From positions 166,104,758 to 166,168,757 of the forward strand of contig CM060305.1 in NCBI GenBank assembly GCA_030674185.1: a stretch of DNA of 64,000 nt, written 5' to 3'. This document shows, piece after piece, positions 13,340-25,068 of this stretch. Each line of letters starts with the position of its first letter. Positions within the stretch are counted from its first letter, which is position 1. The translations under genes were made by a program, and so were the position numbers. The notes below the pieces were generated by a model, which was given only the letters and a program-made list of their open reading frames with translations, was not told the origin of the DNA and searched no databases. Source of the stretch: Monoplex corrugatus. Taxonomy: Eukaryota; Mollusca; Gastropoda; Littorinimorpha; Ranellidae.

Positions 13340-13402
13340 ACAGAGTTGTTTCAAGACCCTGCTGAGATCCTGAAGGCAGTTGATAGAGTTAGACTAACTT
13401 AG
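13340..13402 (+). CDS. Terminal coding exon of the unrecognised upstream gene
   Basis: An acceptor (TTTGTTGTAG) is followed in phase 0 by 20 codons (TELFQDPAEILKAVDRVRLT) and a TAG stop at 13400-13402. The phase agrees with the exon at 5869-5979. It would end a plus-strand gene 1.4 kb before the MICALL start codon. I do not recognise the protein. The exon is short, so this rests on splice signal and phase. Confidence 0.4.
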   Translation, partial: TELFQDPAEILKAVDRVRLT

Positions 13403-14845
13403 AATTAACTTGGAGACTGATCTGTGCACATTTGTTTGTGTGTGTGTTTGGGGGGGGAGTTGGTTGTTTGTTTGGTGTGTGTGTGTATGTGTATGTGCAC
13501 ATGTCTGTTTAAAGCAGAGACATGTTGATTTCTCTCTCTGTCTGTCTTTCTGTTCATTAATGCATCATTTCCTGATTTTGCTTTAGTGTTACTTAAATGA
13601 CAATTCTCACAAAATGTATAGTTTTACTAGTTCCCATTAGCTTTAGTTCTTTCCTAGGAACAGCATCAGGCTGTTTTGTAATTGTTGTTTTAAGCCCAGC
13701 CGACTGCATAGAGCCATGTCAGGGCTGTAACTGTTTCAAAGCATATGCAATACTTCAACAGGAAAAAACAGAAAAGAAAATAAGTACACATATCAGCGCA
13801 TTCGCACACATAACCATGTTTAATGTTCTGTTGTGAGTGACCAGTGAGAATAACCCCAGCTTCACATTGGAACAATCTGTCTGATAACATCTCCAGATGA
13901 CACCAAATTCTAGTTGGAAATATGGCACTAATAGTTAGATGGATGAAGCAGAACCATCTGTCTTTGCTTGTGGTATTTTTGTTTCTAACAGTGTATGTAA
14001 TTATCATCCAAATTATGTTTGTAGTGATTGAATGGGGATAAAAAGTTGAATCAGGGCAGATGAACATAGATCAAGTTTTTATTTCAGAGTGACCTGGATT
14101 GAAGTATTTCAACACAAGCAGTGCCGGTGACAACTAATACTTCTGCAGTCTTAATCAGGAACTTACCTGAACCAGACCAAGCAGGTTAGTGTTATGTTTG
14201 TTTTTTCACTGAGTCATTAAAGCTTTACTGAAAAATAGAACGAAAACTTATGTGCAGTTGATTGAAAAATAGAATGAAAACTTATATGCAGTTGATGAAA
14301 CAAGACATGCACAAAATTGTCAGACATTTGCAAAAGACAGTAAAAGAAACAAATTAACTAGATTGCTTTTCTTTTTTTGTGTGTGTGTGTGGTGTTCTGA
14401 TTTTCTTGGGTACATATACGCACATTGTTTTGCCCACACTGTGCAAGCTATATGTTGCTGCACAATCTGCGTACTCTGTCTTAGGTGGGTGTGAATGCCA
14501 GGTGTTTTCATGTTAGACATGCCAGTGCCTAAACCCGCTCCATGTTTATACGCATGTAGAATATCAAATATACATGTTAAAGACCTGTAAGTCATGTCAG
14601 TGGCTGGCTTGTTGAAACATGAAAGCGTCCAGCACGTACACCCGCCACAGACAGACTGTGCAGCAACATATCGCCTACACATTGTAGCCAAAACAACATG
14701 CATGCACGCTTCCAAGAAAATCAGAACACCAGGAAACAAACCAACAATGACAAACAAGTTTAATGATTATGTTGCAGAAAACCAGCACAAACCAGGTGCA
14801 TCATCTAAGTCATTCAGAGTCTTGTCGTGAAACGCCTTACAAAAC
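13403..14845 (+). other. Intergenic region / 3' UTR and MICALL 5' region
   Basis: Holds a 37-bp imperfect tandem duplication at about 14223-14300 and the fold-back SINE at 14380-14740. A potential donor at 14185 follows a short open stretch; it could mark an untranslated 5' exon of the MICALL-like gene, which I cannot confirm. Confidence 0.35.
14380..14740. mobile_element. Fold-back (palindromic) SINE copy
   Basis: The tail of the second SINE family is present twice in opposite orientation: inverted at about 14388-14512 and direct at about 14612-14735. The outer ends are identical for 19 bp (CAAGAAAATCAGAACACCA and its complement). The middle carries the SINE body. The RNA or single strand would form a hairpin of about 125-bp arms with roughly 100 nt between them. 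Confidence 0.8.
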
Positions 14846-15000
14846 ATGAAACCCGTGAGGGGAACGGAAGCACTCTTGGTATGGGCCAGGAAAGTGACAG
14901 CAGGTTATGACAATGTTAGCGTTGAGAGTTGGGACTCCCCTTCATGGCACAATGGCCTGGCTTTCTGTGCTATCATTCATCATTTTGAACCGGCCCTCAT
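14846..15000 (+). CDS. MICAL-like protein, exon 1: start and first half of CH domain
   Basis: The frame opens with ATG at 14846 (A at -3) after an in-frame TGA at 14828, so the start is well supported. The 51 codons begin MKPVRGTEALLVWARKVTAG and include WHNGLAFCAIIHHFEPAL, the hallmark of a calponin-homology domain (usual form SWRDGLAFCAIIH). The donor is GTGAGT at 15001, exit phase 2. CH domains of MICALL proteins sit at the N terminus, as here, and bind actin or membrane-traffic partners. The usual WC of the first helix is WA. A fold-back SINE lies only about 100 bp upstream, so it may affect the promoter or 5' UTR. Confidence 0.8.
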
Positions 15001-15629
15001 GTGAGTTGGTTGTATGAATGAACTGGGTGACTGGTTGCGTGATTGATTTATTGCTGTGTTTATGATCATGATATTGTATATCCTATAATTACTGAGTATA
15101 TAAGAGCAGATATGTATACCTGCAGTACTGGTTATTCAGTTGTTGTTTTTTTCAGTTTCTCAAGATGGCATCTTCGTGCTCAGAACACATTCCATATGCA
15201 CTGACACCACAGTTTCCATGCACTGGCTTAAGGTCCAGAATGATCATGCCATAAACTGTATACACATGTATAAACCCTACGTGCTAGTAAGTTCATGGGA
15301 AAATAAGGGTTAATCCGGAATTTTGATCTGTGACCCCTCACACTAAAATCAAAAATCGTACCCCTAGACAACTGCAGGCAGCTCTCTCAATCACTGAATG
15401 GTGTATATGATGTTCTGATCTTGTAGTTGTTCAAGTATGATACATAGTGGGTGTCCACAAGTGTGTATCAGGAGATCAACATATTTGTGAATCATTCCTG
15501 ACCATATGTACAGAGGCAATTGTGTGCTGACACAGAAAAAGAAGTAAAGGAAAAAACAAACATTAGACATGTACACACATAATAATTCATGCACACATGC
15601 ACATCTTTTATACATGTATGAATTCATTT

Positions 15630-15780
15630 GCTTCACCCTATCTGCCAGCATCCCGCCTTGTCAGCCATGACAGCAATGCAAAAACATAACCCTTGCACTC
15701 ACTCACCCTGAGTAGGGTAAGGAGCTGAAAGGGTCAAGTTTTTGCAGCTGGTGGATAGGGTGCGGGAGTGAAAGGGTTGA
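15630..15780. mobile_element. MITE-like dispersed repeat (CCCTTTGACTCCC family)
   Basis: Contains CACCCTATCTGCCAGCATCC and, inverted, GTGGATAGGGTGCGGGAG followed by TGAAAGGGTT. Same family as 1-48, 26910-27059 and 36738-36863. Confidence 0.6.
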
Positions 15781-17802
15781 CTTGGCAAATATATAGTGAT
15801 TTTAGTTCTTGGTATGAAAATATTGATCAGTATTCTGTGATACTATTTACAGTAAATGAACTCCAGGCTGATCAAAAACAGTCCAGTTTTTAATGGATGT
15901 TGTGATCCCACCTGCACATACCACCATTACTAAGTGTTATATTTCGAAAAGCTCAGCACTCACATCAGCTTGCTGCATAGGCAATAAGCTGTTCACAGTG
16001 TGTGCACATGAGTGCTTCATTATAAAAAGCTAATATGTTCTCTTAGCTTGTCATCAACATCAGCCATTATGCCACAGCAACTATTGGTTACTCACTTTCT
16101 GTGCACACCAAGCCTCCTTTTGCTTTTTTCTTGCCTTTTTTTTTAGGAGAGGGGGGGGGGGGGGGTGATGGAACAGAAAAGCTATGATAATCATAATGGA
16201 GGCATAATTTTAATCATGTTGATGGGCAGATGAGGCTATGTGTTGTATTGATGGGGGGTGATTTCTGTGATGAGATGCAGTCCTAGCATGTTGGTGAGAT
16301 AAGTTTACATCTGTGAGTAGATGTCGTGCCAGCAGGCAGCAAAAGTGTGTGTGGTATTTTACAGTGATTTTATCGTGGTTCTATTTGATTTTGTGCATTG
16401 AATTTTATATCAGTTTATTCCTCTTGGGTCCCGACAAATGGTGATGTAAATATTTTTTTTAAATTTTGAATATTTTACCGGATAATCTGATTTTGGAGTT
16501 TCGTATGCTACTTTTCGTCATTTCAATTCTGCCGCTCAGGTCGGACATTTAACCTGTGAACTGTGTTAACATTTTAGCCTACTGTGTTCGCCCAACGCTA
16601 CAGCTCCCAAACCTTCGTTGTTCTCTGATTCAATTGTTGTGAACTGACCAACCCACACACCAACCTGCAAACATCATCCTCTCCTGACTGGCTCTCAATT
16701 ATGGATCCGTCCTTTCTTAAACAAATTGGACTGACACTTTTTAAACACAGCAAATGCTACCTCGGTGGAGGTGTCTACCAGCGCATACGTACATTGGGGC
16801 TGTGTAGCAAGCCCCGCACTGTGCGATCCTGTCGTGGTGGACGTCTCCACCGACTTTGGCACAACCTGCCTCCTGCTGTGCCAGCCCGACGCCACTTTTC
16901 TTCTTCTGCTTCTTCGTCTCCTCCACTGCCCCTGCCTTCGACCTCGCTGCTGCGGGCTTCGTCTCCTCCTCTGCCATCTTCGCCTTCGCATTCTGTCCTG
17001 GTGATGCCGCCTTCGCCTTCTGTCCCGCCGGTGCTGCCTTCGTCTTCTGTCCCGCCGGTGCCGCCTTCGCCTTCTGTCCCGCCGGCGCTGCCCTCATCTT
17101 CTGTCCCGCTGGTGCTACCCTTGTCTTCTTCTTCTGTTCCATCGTTGCTGCCTTCGTCTTCTGCCCCGCTGGTGTCGCCTTCGTCTTTTGTCCCGTCGGT
17201 GCCGCCTTCGTCGCCACCTCGGCCGCCGCCATCGTCGCCACCTCGGCCGCCGCCATATGACTGTGATAAACTTAAACTATGCCTTTTTAACGCTCAGTCA
17301 ACATGCAAGGATGGCAAAGCCGAAGTCATTGCCGATTTTATCGCTGATGAGCACGTTGACATTGCTTTTATCACAGAGACATGGCTTAACCCCCTTGGTC
17401 ATGAACCTATAACATGCTAGCCTCACTCCGAGTGGTTACAGGCTTGCTTCTTTCCATCGCTCATCTTGAGGTGGCGGTATCGCCATCCTCTACAACGACT
17501 CATTCCATTCCCGCCTATCTTTCTCGCAGTCTCTGCCTTTCTCCCATCCTTCTTTCGAGCACGTTGAAGTATCCTTCCAATCCACCCCTCACCCCATCAC
17601 CTTCTCCTGTGTCTATCGACCTCCACCTAGCTCTGCCAACAAACTCACCACATCCACGTTTCTCTCTGACTTTGACCAACTGCTTGACCACTACTGCCTC
17701 TTACCTGGAAATCTCATCATTCTAGGTGACATCAATGTCCACTATGACAACACTCACCGTTATGACACAAGACATATCATCAACTCTCTGTCCAATCACA
17801 AT

Positions 17803-18867
17803 ATGACTCAACACATTTCTAAACCAACCCATCAAAAAGGTCACATTCTTGACTGGATCATTTCTCGTGATCACCACAATTCAGCTACTGACAACTGCTT
17901 AGTTCTTTCTACCCGTCTAACTTCAGCCCTTCCATCTGACCACTCTGCAATTCTCTGTTCTCTTGACATTTCTCCTCCTTCCCGTACCACACGCACAGTG
18001 ACTCGACGCAATCTCAAATCTATCGACCTCTCTACATTTTCATCTGATGCCTCCCGTCTCCTTTCTGAAAAGTCACATAACCTTGCCGATGAATTCTATA
18101 CTACTCTCCACCATCTTCTGGACACTCATGCTCCAGCCACAACCCGTCTTTTACCTGACCGCCCCCCTACCCCCTGGCTCACTCATGAGATTGCCTGTGC
18201 AAAACGTGCCTGCCGCAGAGCAGAGCGCCGCTGGCGCAAATCCAAACTCACTGTACACAGGCAACTTTTCCAAGCCTCTAAAACAAAAGTATCCACCCTC
18301 ATTGCATCTGCAAAAACAAGCTATTTCCAAACCAAAATCCTGAATGCCTCTTCTTCAAAAGAACTCTTTACAACCATGAATCATCTCCTTGGCACACGAA
18401 AAGACTTACCTCTCCCAACAAAACATACAAATAAAGAACTCCCATCTGTATTCTCCAAGTATTTCACCACCAAAATACAAACTCTTCGTGATAGGCTTGA
18501 CAGGACACCCTGTCAACCATGCCCACCTGACCCTTCCTTCTCTGGCACACCTCTCACTACTTTTACCCCAGTCTCACAAGAAGAAATTTTCAACACAATC
18601 AGATCCATGTCGTTCAAAACCTGCGAACTGGATCCTCTTCCAGGTTCTCTCTACTCTGACTGTCTCCCTACTCTCCTCCCATTCATCACTGACATCATCA
18701 ACACTTCTTTTCAAACTGGAACTGTCCCAAATTCTTTCAAGTCTGCTATTGTTCACCCTCTCCTCAAGAAACACAATTTAGACCCAAATGAACTGAAAAA
18801 TTACAGGCCTATCTCTAATCTCTCTTTCTTGTCAAAATCCTTGAAAAGGTCGTCCTCAACCAGCTGA
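17803..18867 (+). pseudogene. LINE ORF2 segment: endonuclease end to reverse transcriptase start
   Basis: An open 354-codon block of the LINE. It starts in the distal endonuclease (LDWIISRD, SDHSAILCSLD), continues through a linker rich in Arg/Lys, and reaches the first RT motif (NYRPISNLSFL). A one-base shift near 18830 then moves the RT into the next frame, so it is not functional as read. Confidence 0.85.
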
Positions 18868-20126
18868 ACTCTCACCTGTCTGCCAACAATCTCCTCAATC
18901 CTTTCCAGTCAGCCTACCGCCAGTGCCATAGCACTGAAACTGCCCTACTACACATTCTCAACAATCTCCTCCTTGCAACTGATACTGGCAAAGTCTCTCT
19001 CCTCACACTCCTTGATCTGTCTGCAGCCTTCGATACCATTGACCATGGTATTCTCCTTTCTAGACTTCATCATACTTTTGGCATCTCTGACATTGCTCTC
19101 TCCTTTTTCACTTCGTATTTATCAAACAGAAAACAAACTGTTCTCATCAATGGCACTTACTCTCAACCTGCATACCTGACCTGTGGTGTTCCACAAGGAT
19201 CTGTCCTTGGCCCTGTTCTTTTCACTCTTTATACCTCCCCCCTGTCCACCATCATCAACTCCCACTCTATAAAACACCACTTCTATGCTGATGACACCCA
19301 ACTTCAAGACAGTGACTCACCTGATAATATACAGCGCCTGTTGACTCGCACCACTGAGTGTTACTCGGACATTAAGAACTGGATGACACACAATAGACTT
19401 CAGCTTAATGACGACAAGACAGAAGCTATCCTCATTGGCACCCGTCAGAAACTTTCCCAGCTGCCTCCTCTTTCTCTCCCATTATGTAACACATCAGTCC
19501 CAATTTCTGATTCAGCTAAAAACCTTGGTGTCTGCATTGACTCTACCCTGTCCATGAACAACTTTGTTTCTCAAACTGCCAGATCTTGCTACTATCATCT
19601 CCATCGTATAAGCCTGATCAGGAAGTATCTCTCTTCGAAACAACTGCAAAACTCGTTCTCTCCTTCATAATGTCTCGCATTTGACTATTGCAATTCACTC
19701 CTGTCTGGTCTTCCTGCCTCCACCATTCACATCCTACAGCGCATTCAAAACAATGCTGTACGCCTTGTACTCAAAAAGAAAAAAGCTGACCACATATCTC
19801 CTCTCCTGGCACAACTTCACTGGCTCCCTGTATCAAAGCGCATACAGTACAAACTAGACACCATGTGCTACAAAAGCCTCAATAACGCAGCCCCCGATTA
19901 CCTGTCAAGCCTACTTGAGATCTATGTTCCCTCACGTACCCTCCGCTCTGCCTCCGATCCTCTGACTTTTCGCTTTCCACGCACTAAGCTCAATACCTAT
20001 GGTCCACGAGCCTTCTCTGTTTCTGGTCCACTCTCCTGGAACAAACTTCCTCTCTCAGTCCGTCAGCAACCTACTTTTGCCTCCTTCAAGTCCGCTCTCA
20101 AAACTCACCTTTTCTCCTCTGCATAA
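18868..20126 (+). pseudogene. LINE ORF2 segment: reverse transcriptase catalytic and C-terminal part
   Basis: The palm motifs LSAAFDTIDH (about 19019), GVPQGSVLGP (about 19185) and YADDTQL (about 19285) are present in one frame. The C-terminal region ([37 protein letters not shown]) ends with FKSALKTHLFSSA and a stop at 20124-20126. A stop near 19668 and a frame change break it. Confidence 0.8.
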
Positions 20127-20283
20127 AATCCTAACCTCACTCAACCCCCTCTGCAGACTGTCTCCGCTCGGAGGAGAATCACTTTGTTTTAATATATAAT
20201 TGTATATGATGTGCTCTCTGTGGTTTTCCATTGGTTTTATTCTTGCTTTTATTGCTTTTATTCTTTCTCCCCATTTGTGGCCA

Positions 20284-20285
<2 letters not shown>

Positions 20286-20314
<29 letters not shown>

Positions 20315-20375
20315 TGTGTGTGTGTGTGTGTTTGTGTGCTGTGTGCGTGGTGCGTGTGTGCGTGTGTGTCTTTTC
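20286..20375. repeat. (TG)n microsatellite in LINE 3' region
   Basis: TG repeats interrupted by TTG and GCG steps. Confidence 0.9.
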
Positions 20376-20385
20376 GGCGCTTGGA

Positions 20386-20448
20386 TTTGATTTTGTCGAG
20401 ATTTTGCGCTATATAAATATTGTAATTATTATGTATGCATGTGCGTAC

Positions 20449-20479
<31 letters not shown>

Positions 20480-20700
20480 TACCTTAGATTTATGTATGTA
20501 TGTATGTATGCATGTATACGCTCAGCTTAGATTTATGTATGTAAGTATGTATGCATGTATGTATGCATGTATACGCTCATATGTATGTAGGTATGTATGC
20601 ATGTATACGCTCAGCGCTTAGATTTGATTTTATCAAGATTTTGCACTATATAAATAAAATATATTATTATTATTATTATATTATTATTATTATTATATAT
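20386..20700 (+). repeat. Amplified LINE tail with (ATGT)n
   Basis: The motif CTTAGATTT recurs at about 20484, 20525 and 20618, between two full tail copies (GATTTGATTTT plus ATTTTGC). The spacers are ATGT/ATGC repeats. Confidence 0.75.
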
Positions 20701-21102
20701 TTGGTAGCTGTTGTTTCTGTTTTTGTTTGTTTTTTGTTTTTTGTGTTTGTTTGCTTTTTACATGATAGATTATATACACATAACATTACAATGTAGTCGT
20801 GATTGTTCCAGTGACAGACTGATACAAATACAAGATTTATAATCCATGTGCTTGGTAGGACCTCAAGACCTTACCAGCACATAGGGTATATGTGCAGGCT
20901 GAAGGCTTATATCATGATTATTTTGGATCTTCTCCATCACATGGCATCTGTGGCATCAGTGGTATTCATTCCAATCGTGGAGATGTTATTTTGAGAACTG
21001 AAACAAAAACTGAAATCAAGCCATTGTTTTGCCTATATTCTTCATTGAATATGTTCATATTTCCAGGTTTTTGTTATATAGAATGAGGTGTTTTTGTTTC
21101 AG

Positions 21103-21151
21103 AGATTTTGACTCACTTTCCAAGGAAAACATCAAAGAGAACAATGAAAAA
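21103..21151 (+). CDS. MICAL-like protein, exon 2: CH domain middle
   Basis: The acceptor TTTTTGTTTCAG is followed by one base completing an Ile codon with exon 1 (AT|A). Then come 16 codons, DFDSLSKENIKENNEK, and a GTGAGT donor. DFDSLSK-N is the pattern found in MICALL CH domains. Entry phase 2, exit phase 0. Confidence 0.8.
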
Positions 21152-21879
21152 GTGAGTATTTAGAATTAGGCATTCAGCATCAATCACTTCCATCAAATTT
21201 GCTTTAAAGACACTTTTTTTTTTCAACTGTGTATCTTAAGTGTGTGTCTTCGTGTGTGTGTATCTGTGTATGTGCAGATGTATATGCGGGTATGTATATG
21301 GCTGTCCAAATAACTGAGTGTTTGGTCGTGTATGTACATGCATACATGTTTCTATGAAGTGTGTTCAGACATGTGTTTTATGTGTGTCTGTGTGTTTATG
21401 TGCATGTGTCTGTGAGAGAGAGAGAGAGAAATGTCTTCATTGCTTTTGTGATTTTAAAGACTTTTTTTTCTTCCTAATCATTATTGTTGCATGACTGATT
21501 GCATGTGGAAATATATACTGTATTGTAATTCACTTCTTTTTTTTCTGTTTTGTTTGCATTACATGTCTTAAAGTTCATCTGTTTTACTATGGTGGTAGGA
21601 TTGACATGTATTTGCTTTATTTGTGTCTGTCTTGGGCAGTCAAGCTTTTGTGAAATGCTTATGGCTCTAGTGTGACAAGGCACTGTAGAAATAGTCATTA
21701 TTAGTACCAGTAGTTGCTTGTTCTTTTCTGTTGGCAATAAGAATAAGAATTCTAAATGTTCTAATTGTTGTGGTAAGGTAATTTAGATTGATGCCCAACT
21801 GCGCCGTACTTTATAAAATGATTTGAATCCTATAAAAAGTCAGTTGGTTGTTGAGTTGTCTGTGTTTTGACTTCTTCTG

Positions 21880-22015
21880 ATGCCATCTTTGGATCTGTCT
21901 TTGTTGCGTTAGTGGTAGTCATGTGGAATGAGAATTTGGTTTGTGGGTGGCAGGAAGCTCAAATACAACGTCTCTATTCAGTGATGGTTGACCCTGCATG
22001 GTTTCCAGTGTTAAT
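21880..22015 (+). mobile_element. Single-arm copy of the fold-back repeat
   Basis: GTTAGTGGTAGTCATGTGG ... GGCAGGAAGCTC ... ACGTCTCTATTCAGTG aligns with the arm at 26085-26215. Confidence 0.65.
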
Positions 22016-22084
22016 GTAATTTTTTTTTCTCTCTTTCTTTTTTTTTCCTTTTTTGTGTTTTTTGTTGTTTTTTGTTTTGTTTTG

Positions 22085-22335
22085 TTTTTTTGTATGTACT
22101 CACATTATTTTGTCCACACTGTCTTCATGCTCCATCTTTGGCAGGTTTGTATGCTGTGTGTTTTCATGTTTCCATAAGCTACCAAATACAGACATGGAGC
22201 ACAGGATCTGAGACATGTATATTTGGTATTCTGCATGCATGTACACACATAAAGAGTTCAGGCACCAGCAGGTCTACACATTTGTTAGCCTGGGACATTG
22301 GAAAATTATCCACCTTGTTTCCACTAGGTTGCAGG
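22085..22335 (-). mobile_element. SINE, second family, diverged
   Basis: The reverse complement contains AGACCTGCTGGTGCCTGAAC, a GCAGAATACCAAATATACAT segment and GGAAACATGAAAACAC, matching the 12.9-kb copy. Confidence 0.7.
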
Positions 22336-22439
22336 AGGTTGGCAAGACCTCCATCATGAACCCATTGTCTGTATCCATGCAGGATCAAACACAGTTCTTC
22401 AAATTGGAAGTCCACTGTAATTGCAATACCATGTTGCAG

Positions 22440-22575
22440 GCGTTCACAGCTGCAGAAAAGTTGCATGTCACCAGACTGTTGGATGCAGATGACATGGCGA
22501 CCATGCGAAAACCAGACAGGAAGAGTGTCCAGCTATATGTTTCATCTCTCTACAATGAGTTGAAAGATTCGACAG
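22440..22575 (+). CDS. MICAL-like protein, exon 3: CH domain end
   Basis: The acceptor ATGTTGCAG leads in phase 0 into 45 codons beginning AFTAAEKLHVTRLLDADDM and continuing with KPDRKSVQLYVSSLYNEL, the last two helices of a CH domain. The exon ends G|GTAAGAG, exit phase 1, which fits exon 4. The helix pattern (AF--AEK, LLDADDM, PD--S---YVS) is typical of MICALL, spectrin and smoothelin-type CH domains. Confidence 0.82.
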
Positions 22576-22939
22576 GTAAGAGCTAAATCTTCAACAAAAA
22601 CACCAAAAAAAAGCGTGTTATTTTCAAGTTTGCAAAAACGTTTATTTACAAAACCAGCAACCATTCATCATTGAAGATTATTGAATGAATGATCCAAATG
22701 TATACAGTTGCTGGCAAAATAATTTGGTAGTTTCATATGAAATGCTGTTGCTCACTTGGAGTTAGCAGGTTTGCCTGGGAGATGACGTTTTAATCTTTTT
22801 TTGAAACCTCTGTCAACCTAAGTGGTTAGCTGTATGACAGCTATGGTACACTTTCAGATTTTGTTGTTTTTGTTTTGTTTTGTTTTTGTTTGTTTGTTAA
22901 GATGAGCTTAGTTATGTAGTCACATCCATTCAAAAAGAA

Positions 22940-25068
22940 CTTAGTTTTGTGTCAGATCCTGTCACAGTTGTGTACACACATAGTTTTGTGTCAGATCCTG
23001 TCACAGTTGTGTACACACATAGTTTTGTGTCAGATCCTGTCTTGTGTCAGATCCTGTCACAGTTGTGTACACACATAGTTTTGTGTCAGATCCTGTCTTG
23101 TGTCAGATCCTGTCACAGTTGTGTACACACATAGTTTTGTGTCAGATCCTGTCTTGTGTCAGATCCTGTCACAGTTGTGTACACACATAGTTTTGTGTCA
23201 GATCCTGTCTTGTGTCAGATCCTGTCACAGTTGTGTACACACTTAGTTTTGTGTCAGATCCTGTCTTGTGTCAGATCCTGTCACAGTTGTGTACACACTT
23301 AGTTTTGTGTCAGATCCTATCACAGTTGTGTACACACATAGTTTTTGTCAGATCCTGTCACAGTTGTGTACACACTTAGTTTTGTGTCAGATCCTGTCAC
23401 AGTTGTGTACACACTTAGTTTTGTGTCAGATCCTGTCACAGTTGTGTACACACTTAGTTTTGTGTCAGATCCTGTCACAGTTGTGTACACACTTAGTTTT
23501 GTGTCAGATCCTGTCACAGTTGTGTACACACTTAGTTTTGTGTCAGATCCTGTCACAGTTGTGTACACACTTAGTTTTGTGTCAGATCCTGTCACAGTTG
23601 TGTACACACTTAGTTTTGTGTCAGATCCTGTCACAGTTGTGTACACACTTAGTTTTGTGTCAGATCCTGTCACAGTTGTGTACACACATAGTTTTGTGTC
23701 AGATCCTGTCACAGTTGTGTACACACTTAGTTTTGTGTCAGATCCTGTCACAGTTGTGTACACACATAGTTTTGTGTCAGATCCTGTCACAGTTGTGTAC
23801 ACACTTAGTTTTGTGTCAGATCCTGTCACAGTTGTGTACACACATAGTTTTGTGTCAGATCCTGTCACAGTTGTGTACACACATAGTTTTGTGTCAGATC
23901 CTGTCACAGTTGTGTACACACTTAGTTTTGTGTCAGATCCTGTCACAGTTGTGTACACACATAGTTTTGTGTCAGATCCTGTCACAGTTGTGTACACACT
24001 TAGTTTTGTGTCAGATCCTGTCACAGTTGTGTACACACATAGTTTTGTGTCAGATCCTATCACAGTTGTGTACACACTTAGTTTTGTGTCAGATCCTGTC
24101 ACAGTTGTGTACACACATAGTTTTGTGTCAGATCCTATCACAGTTGTGTACACACATAGTTTTGTGTCAGATCCTATCACAGTTGTGTACACACTTAGTT
24201 TTGTGTCAGATCCTATCACAGTTGTGTACACACATAGTTTTGTGTCGGATCCTATCACAGTTGTGTACACACATAGTTTTGTGTCAGATCCTATCACAGT
24301 TGTGTACACACATAGTTTTGTGTCAGATCCTGTCAAATTTGTGTACACACATAGTTTTGTGTCAGATCCTATCACAGTTGTGTACACACATAGTTTTGTG
24401 TCAGATCCTATCACAGTTGTGTACACACTTAGTTTTGTGTCAGATCCTATCACAGTTGTGTACACACATAGTTTTGTGTCAGATCCTGTCACAGTTGTGT
24501 ACACACATAGTTTTGTGTCAGATCCTATCACAGTTGTGTACACACTTAGTTTTGTGTCAGATCCTGTCACAGTTGTGTACACACATAGTTTTGTGTCAGA
24601 TCCTATCACAGTTGTGTACACACATAGTTTTGTGTCAGATCCTATCACAGTTGTGTACACACTTAGTTTTGTGTCAGATCCTATCACAGTTGTGTACACA
24701 CTTAGTTTTGTGTCAGATCCTGTCACAGTTGTGTACACACTTAGTTTTGTGTCAGATCCTGTCACAGTTGTGTACACACATAGTTTTGTGTCAGATCCTG
24801 TCACAGTTGTGTACACACTTAGTTTTGTGTCAGATCCTGTCACAGTTGTGTACACACTTAGTTTTGTGTCAGATCCTGTCACAGTTGTGTACACACATAG
24901 TTTTGTGTCAGATCCTGTCACAGTTGTGTACACACTTAGTTTTGTGTCAGATCCTGTCACAGTTGTGTACACACTTAGTTTTGTGTCAGATCCTGTCATA
25001 GTTGTGTACACACTTAGTTTTGTGTCAGATCCTGTCTTGTGTCAGATCCTGTCACAGGTGTGTATACA
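22940..25068. repeat. 39-bp minisatellite, about 54 units
   Basis: The unit is 39 bp and contains TTTTGTGTCAGATCCTGTC and the palindrome GTGTACAC. Two positions vary: CATAG versus CTTAG, and CCTGTCAC versus CCTATCAC. The first few units carry an extra 17-bp partial unit (CTTGTGTCAGATCCTGT), which returns once at 25037. Because 39 is a multiple of three, long open frames arise on both strands; they have no start or coding context. Confidence 0.97.

Larger units (their letters stand above)
16690..20700 (+). mobile_element. L2/CR1-like LINE, frameshifted, with amplified 3' tail
   Basis: A proline/serine-rich leader (about 16701-17260) precedes an apurinic-type endonuclease (KLCLFNAQSTCKDGKAE, ITETWLN, ILGDINVHYDN) and a reverse transcriptase (NYRPISNL, LLDLSAAFDTIDHG, GVPQGSVLGPVLFTLY, FYADDTQL). 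The frame breaks near 17415-17480 and near 18830, and a stop occurs near 19668. The coding part ends at 20126. The 3' end carries the GCGCTATATAAAT motif typical of L2/CR1 tails, at 20408 and again in variant form at 20646, with ATGT repeats between and a (TTA)n tail. It lies in sense orientation in MICALL intron 1. The precise 5' end is not visible to me. Confidence 0.88.
15001..21102 (+). other. MICAL-like intron 1
   Basis: Holds a MITE-like cluster (15630-15780), a G-run at about 16147-16164, the L2/CR1-like LINE (16690-20700), and a unique-looking stretch (20710-21090) where I see nothing else. Confidence 0.6.
21152..22439 (+). other. MICAL-like intron 2
   Basis: Contains TG-rich tracts (21238-21430), a single-arm copy of the fold-back repeat (21880-22015), T-rich DNA, and a minus-strand SINE (22085-22335). 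Confidence 0.6.

Noticed and set aside
14119..14184. An exon upstream of the CH domain in a fitting phase
   Set aside because: The MICALL frame has an ATG at 14846 preceded by an in-frame stop at 14828. An upstream coding exon is not needed, and the matching acceptor would be very poor.
16741..17260. Ala/Lys-rich minus-strand frame and other frames over the LINE leader
   Set aside because: They overlap the Pro/Ser-coding leader of the LINE in other frames; the endonuclease follows only in the sense frame.
22383..22439. Longer version of CH exon 3 starting at 22383
   Set aside because: An acceptor exists at 22381, but the added residues do not fit a CH domain, whereas the acceptor at 22439 gives an exact family match with correct phase.
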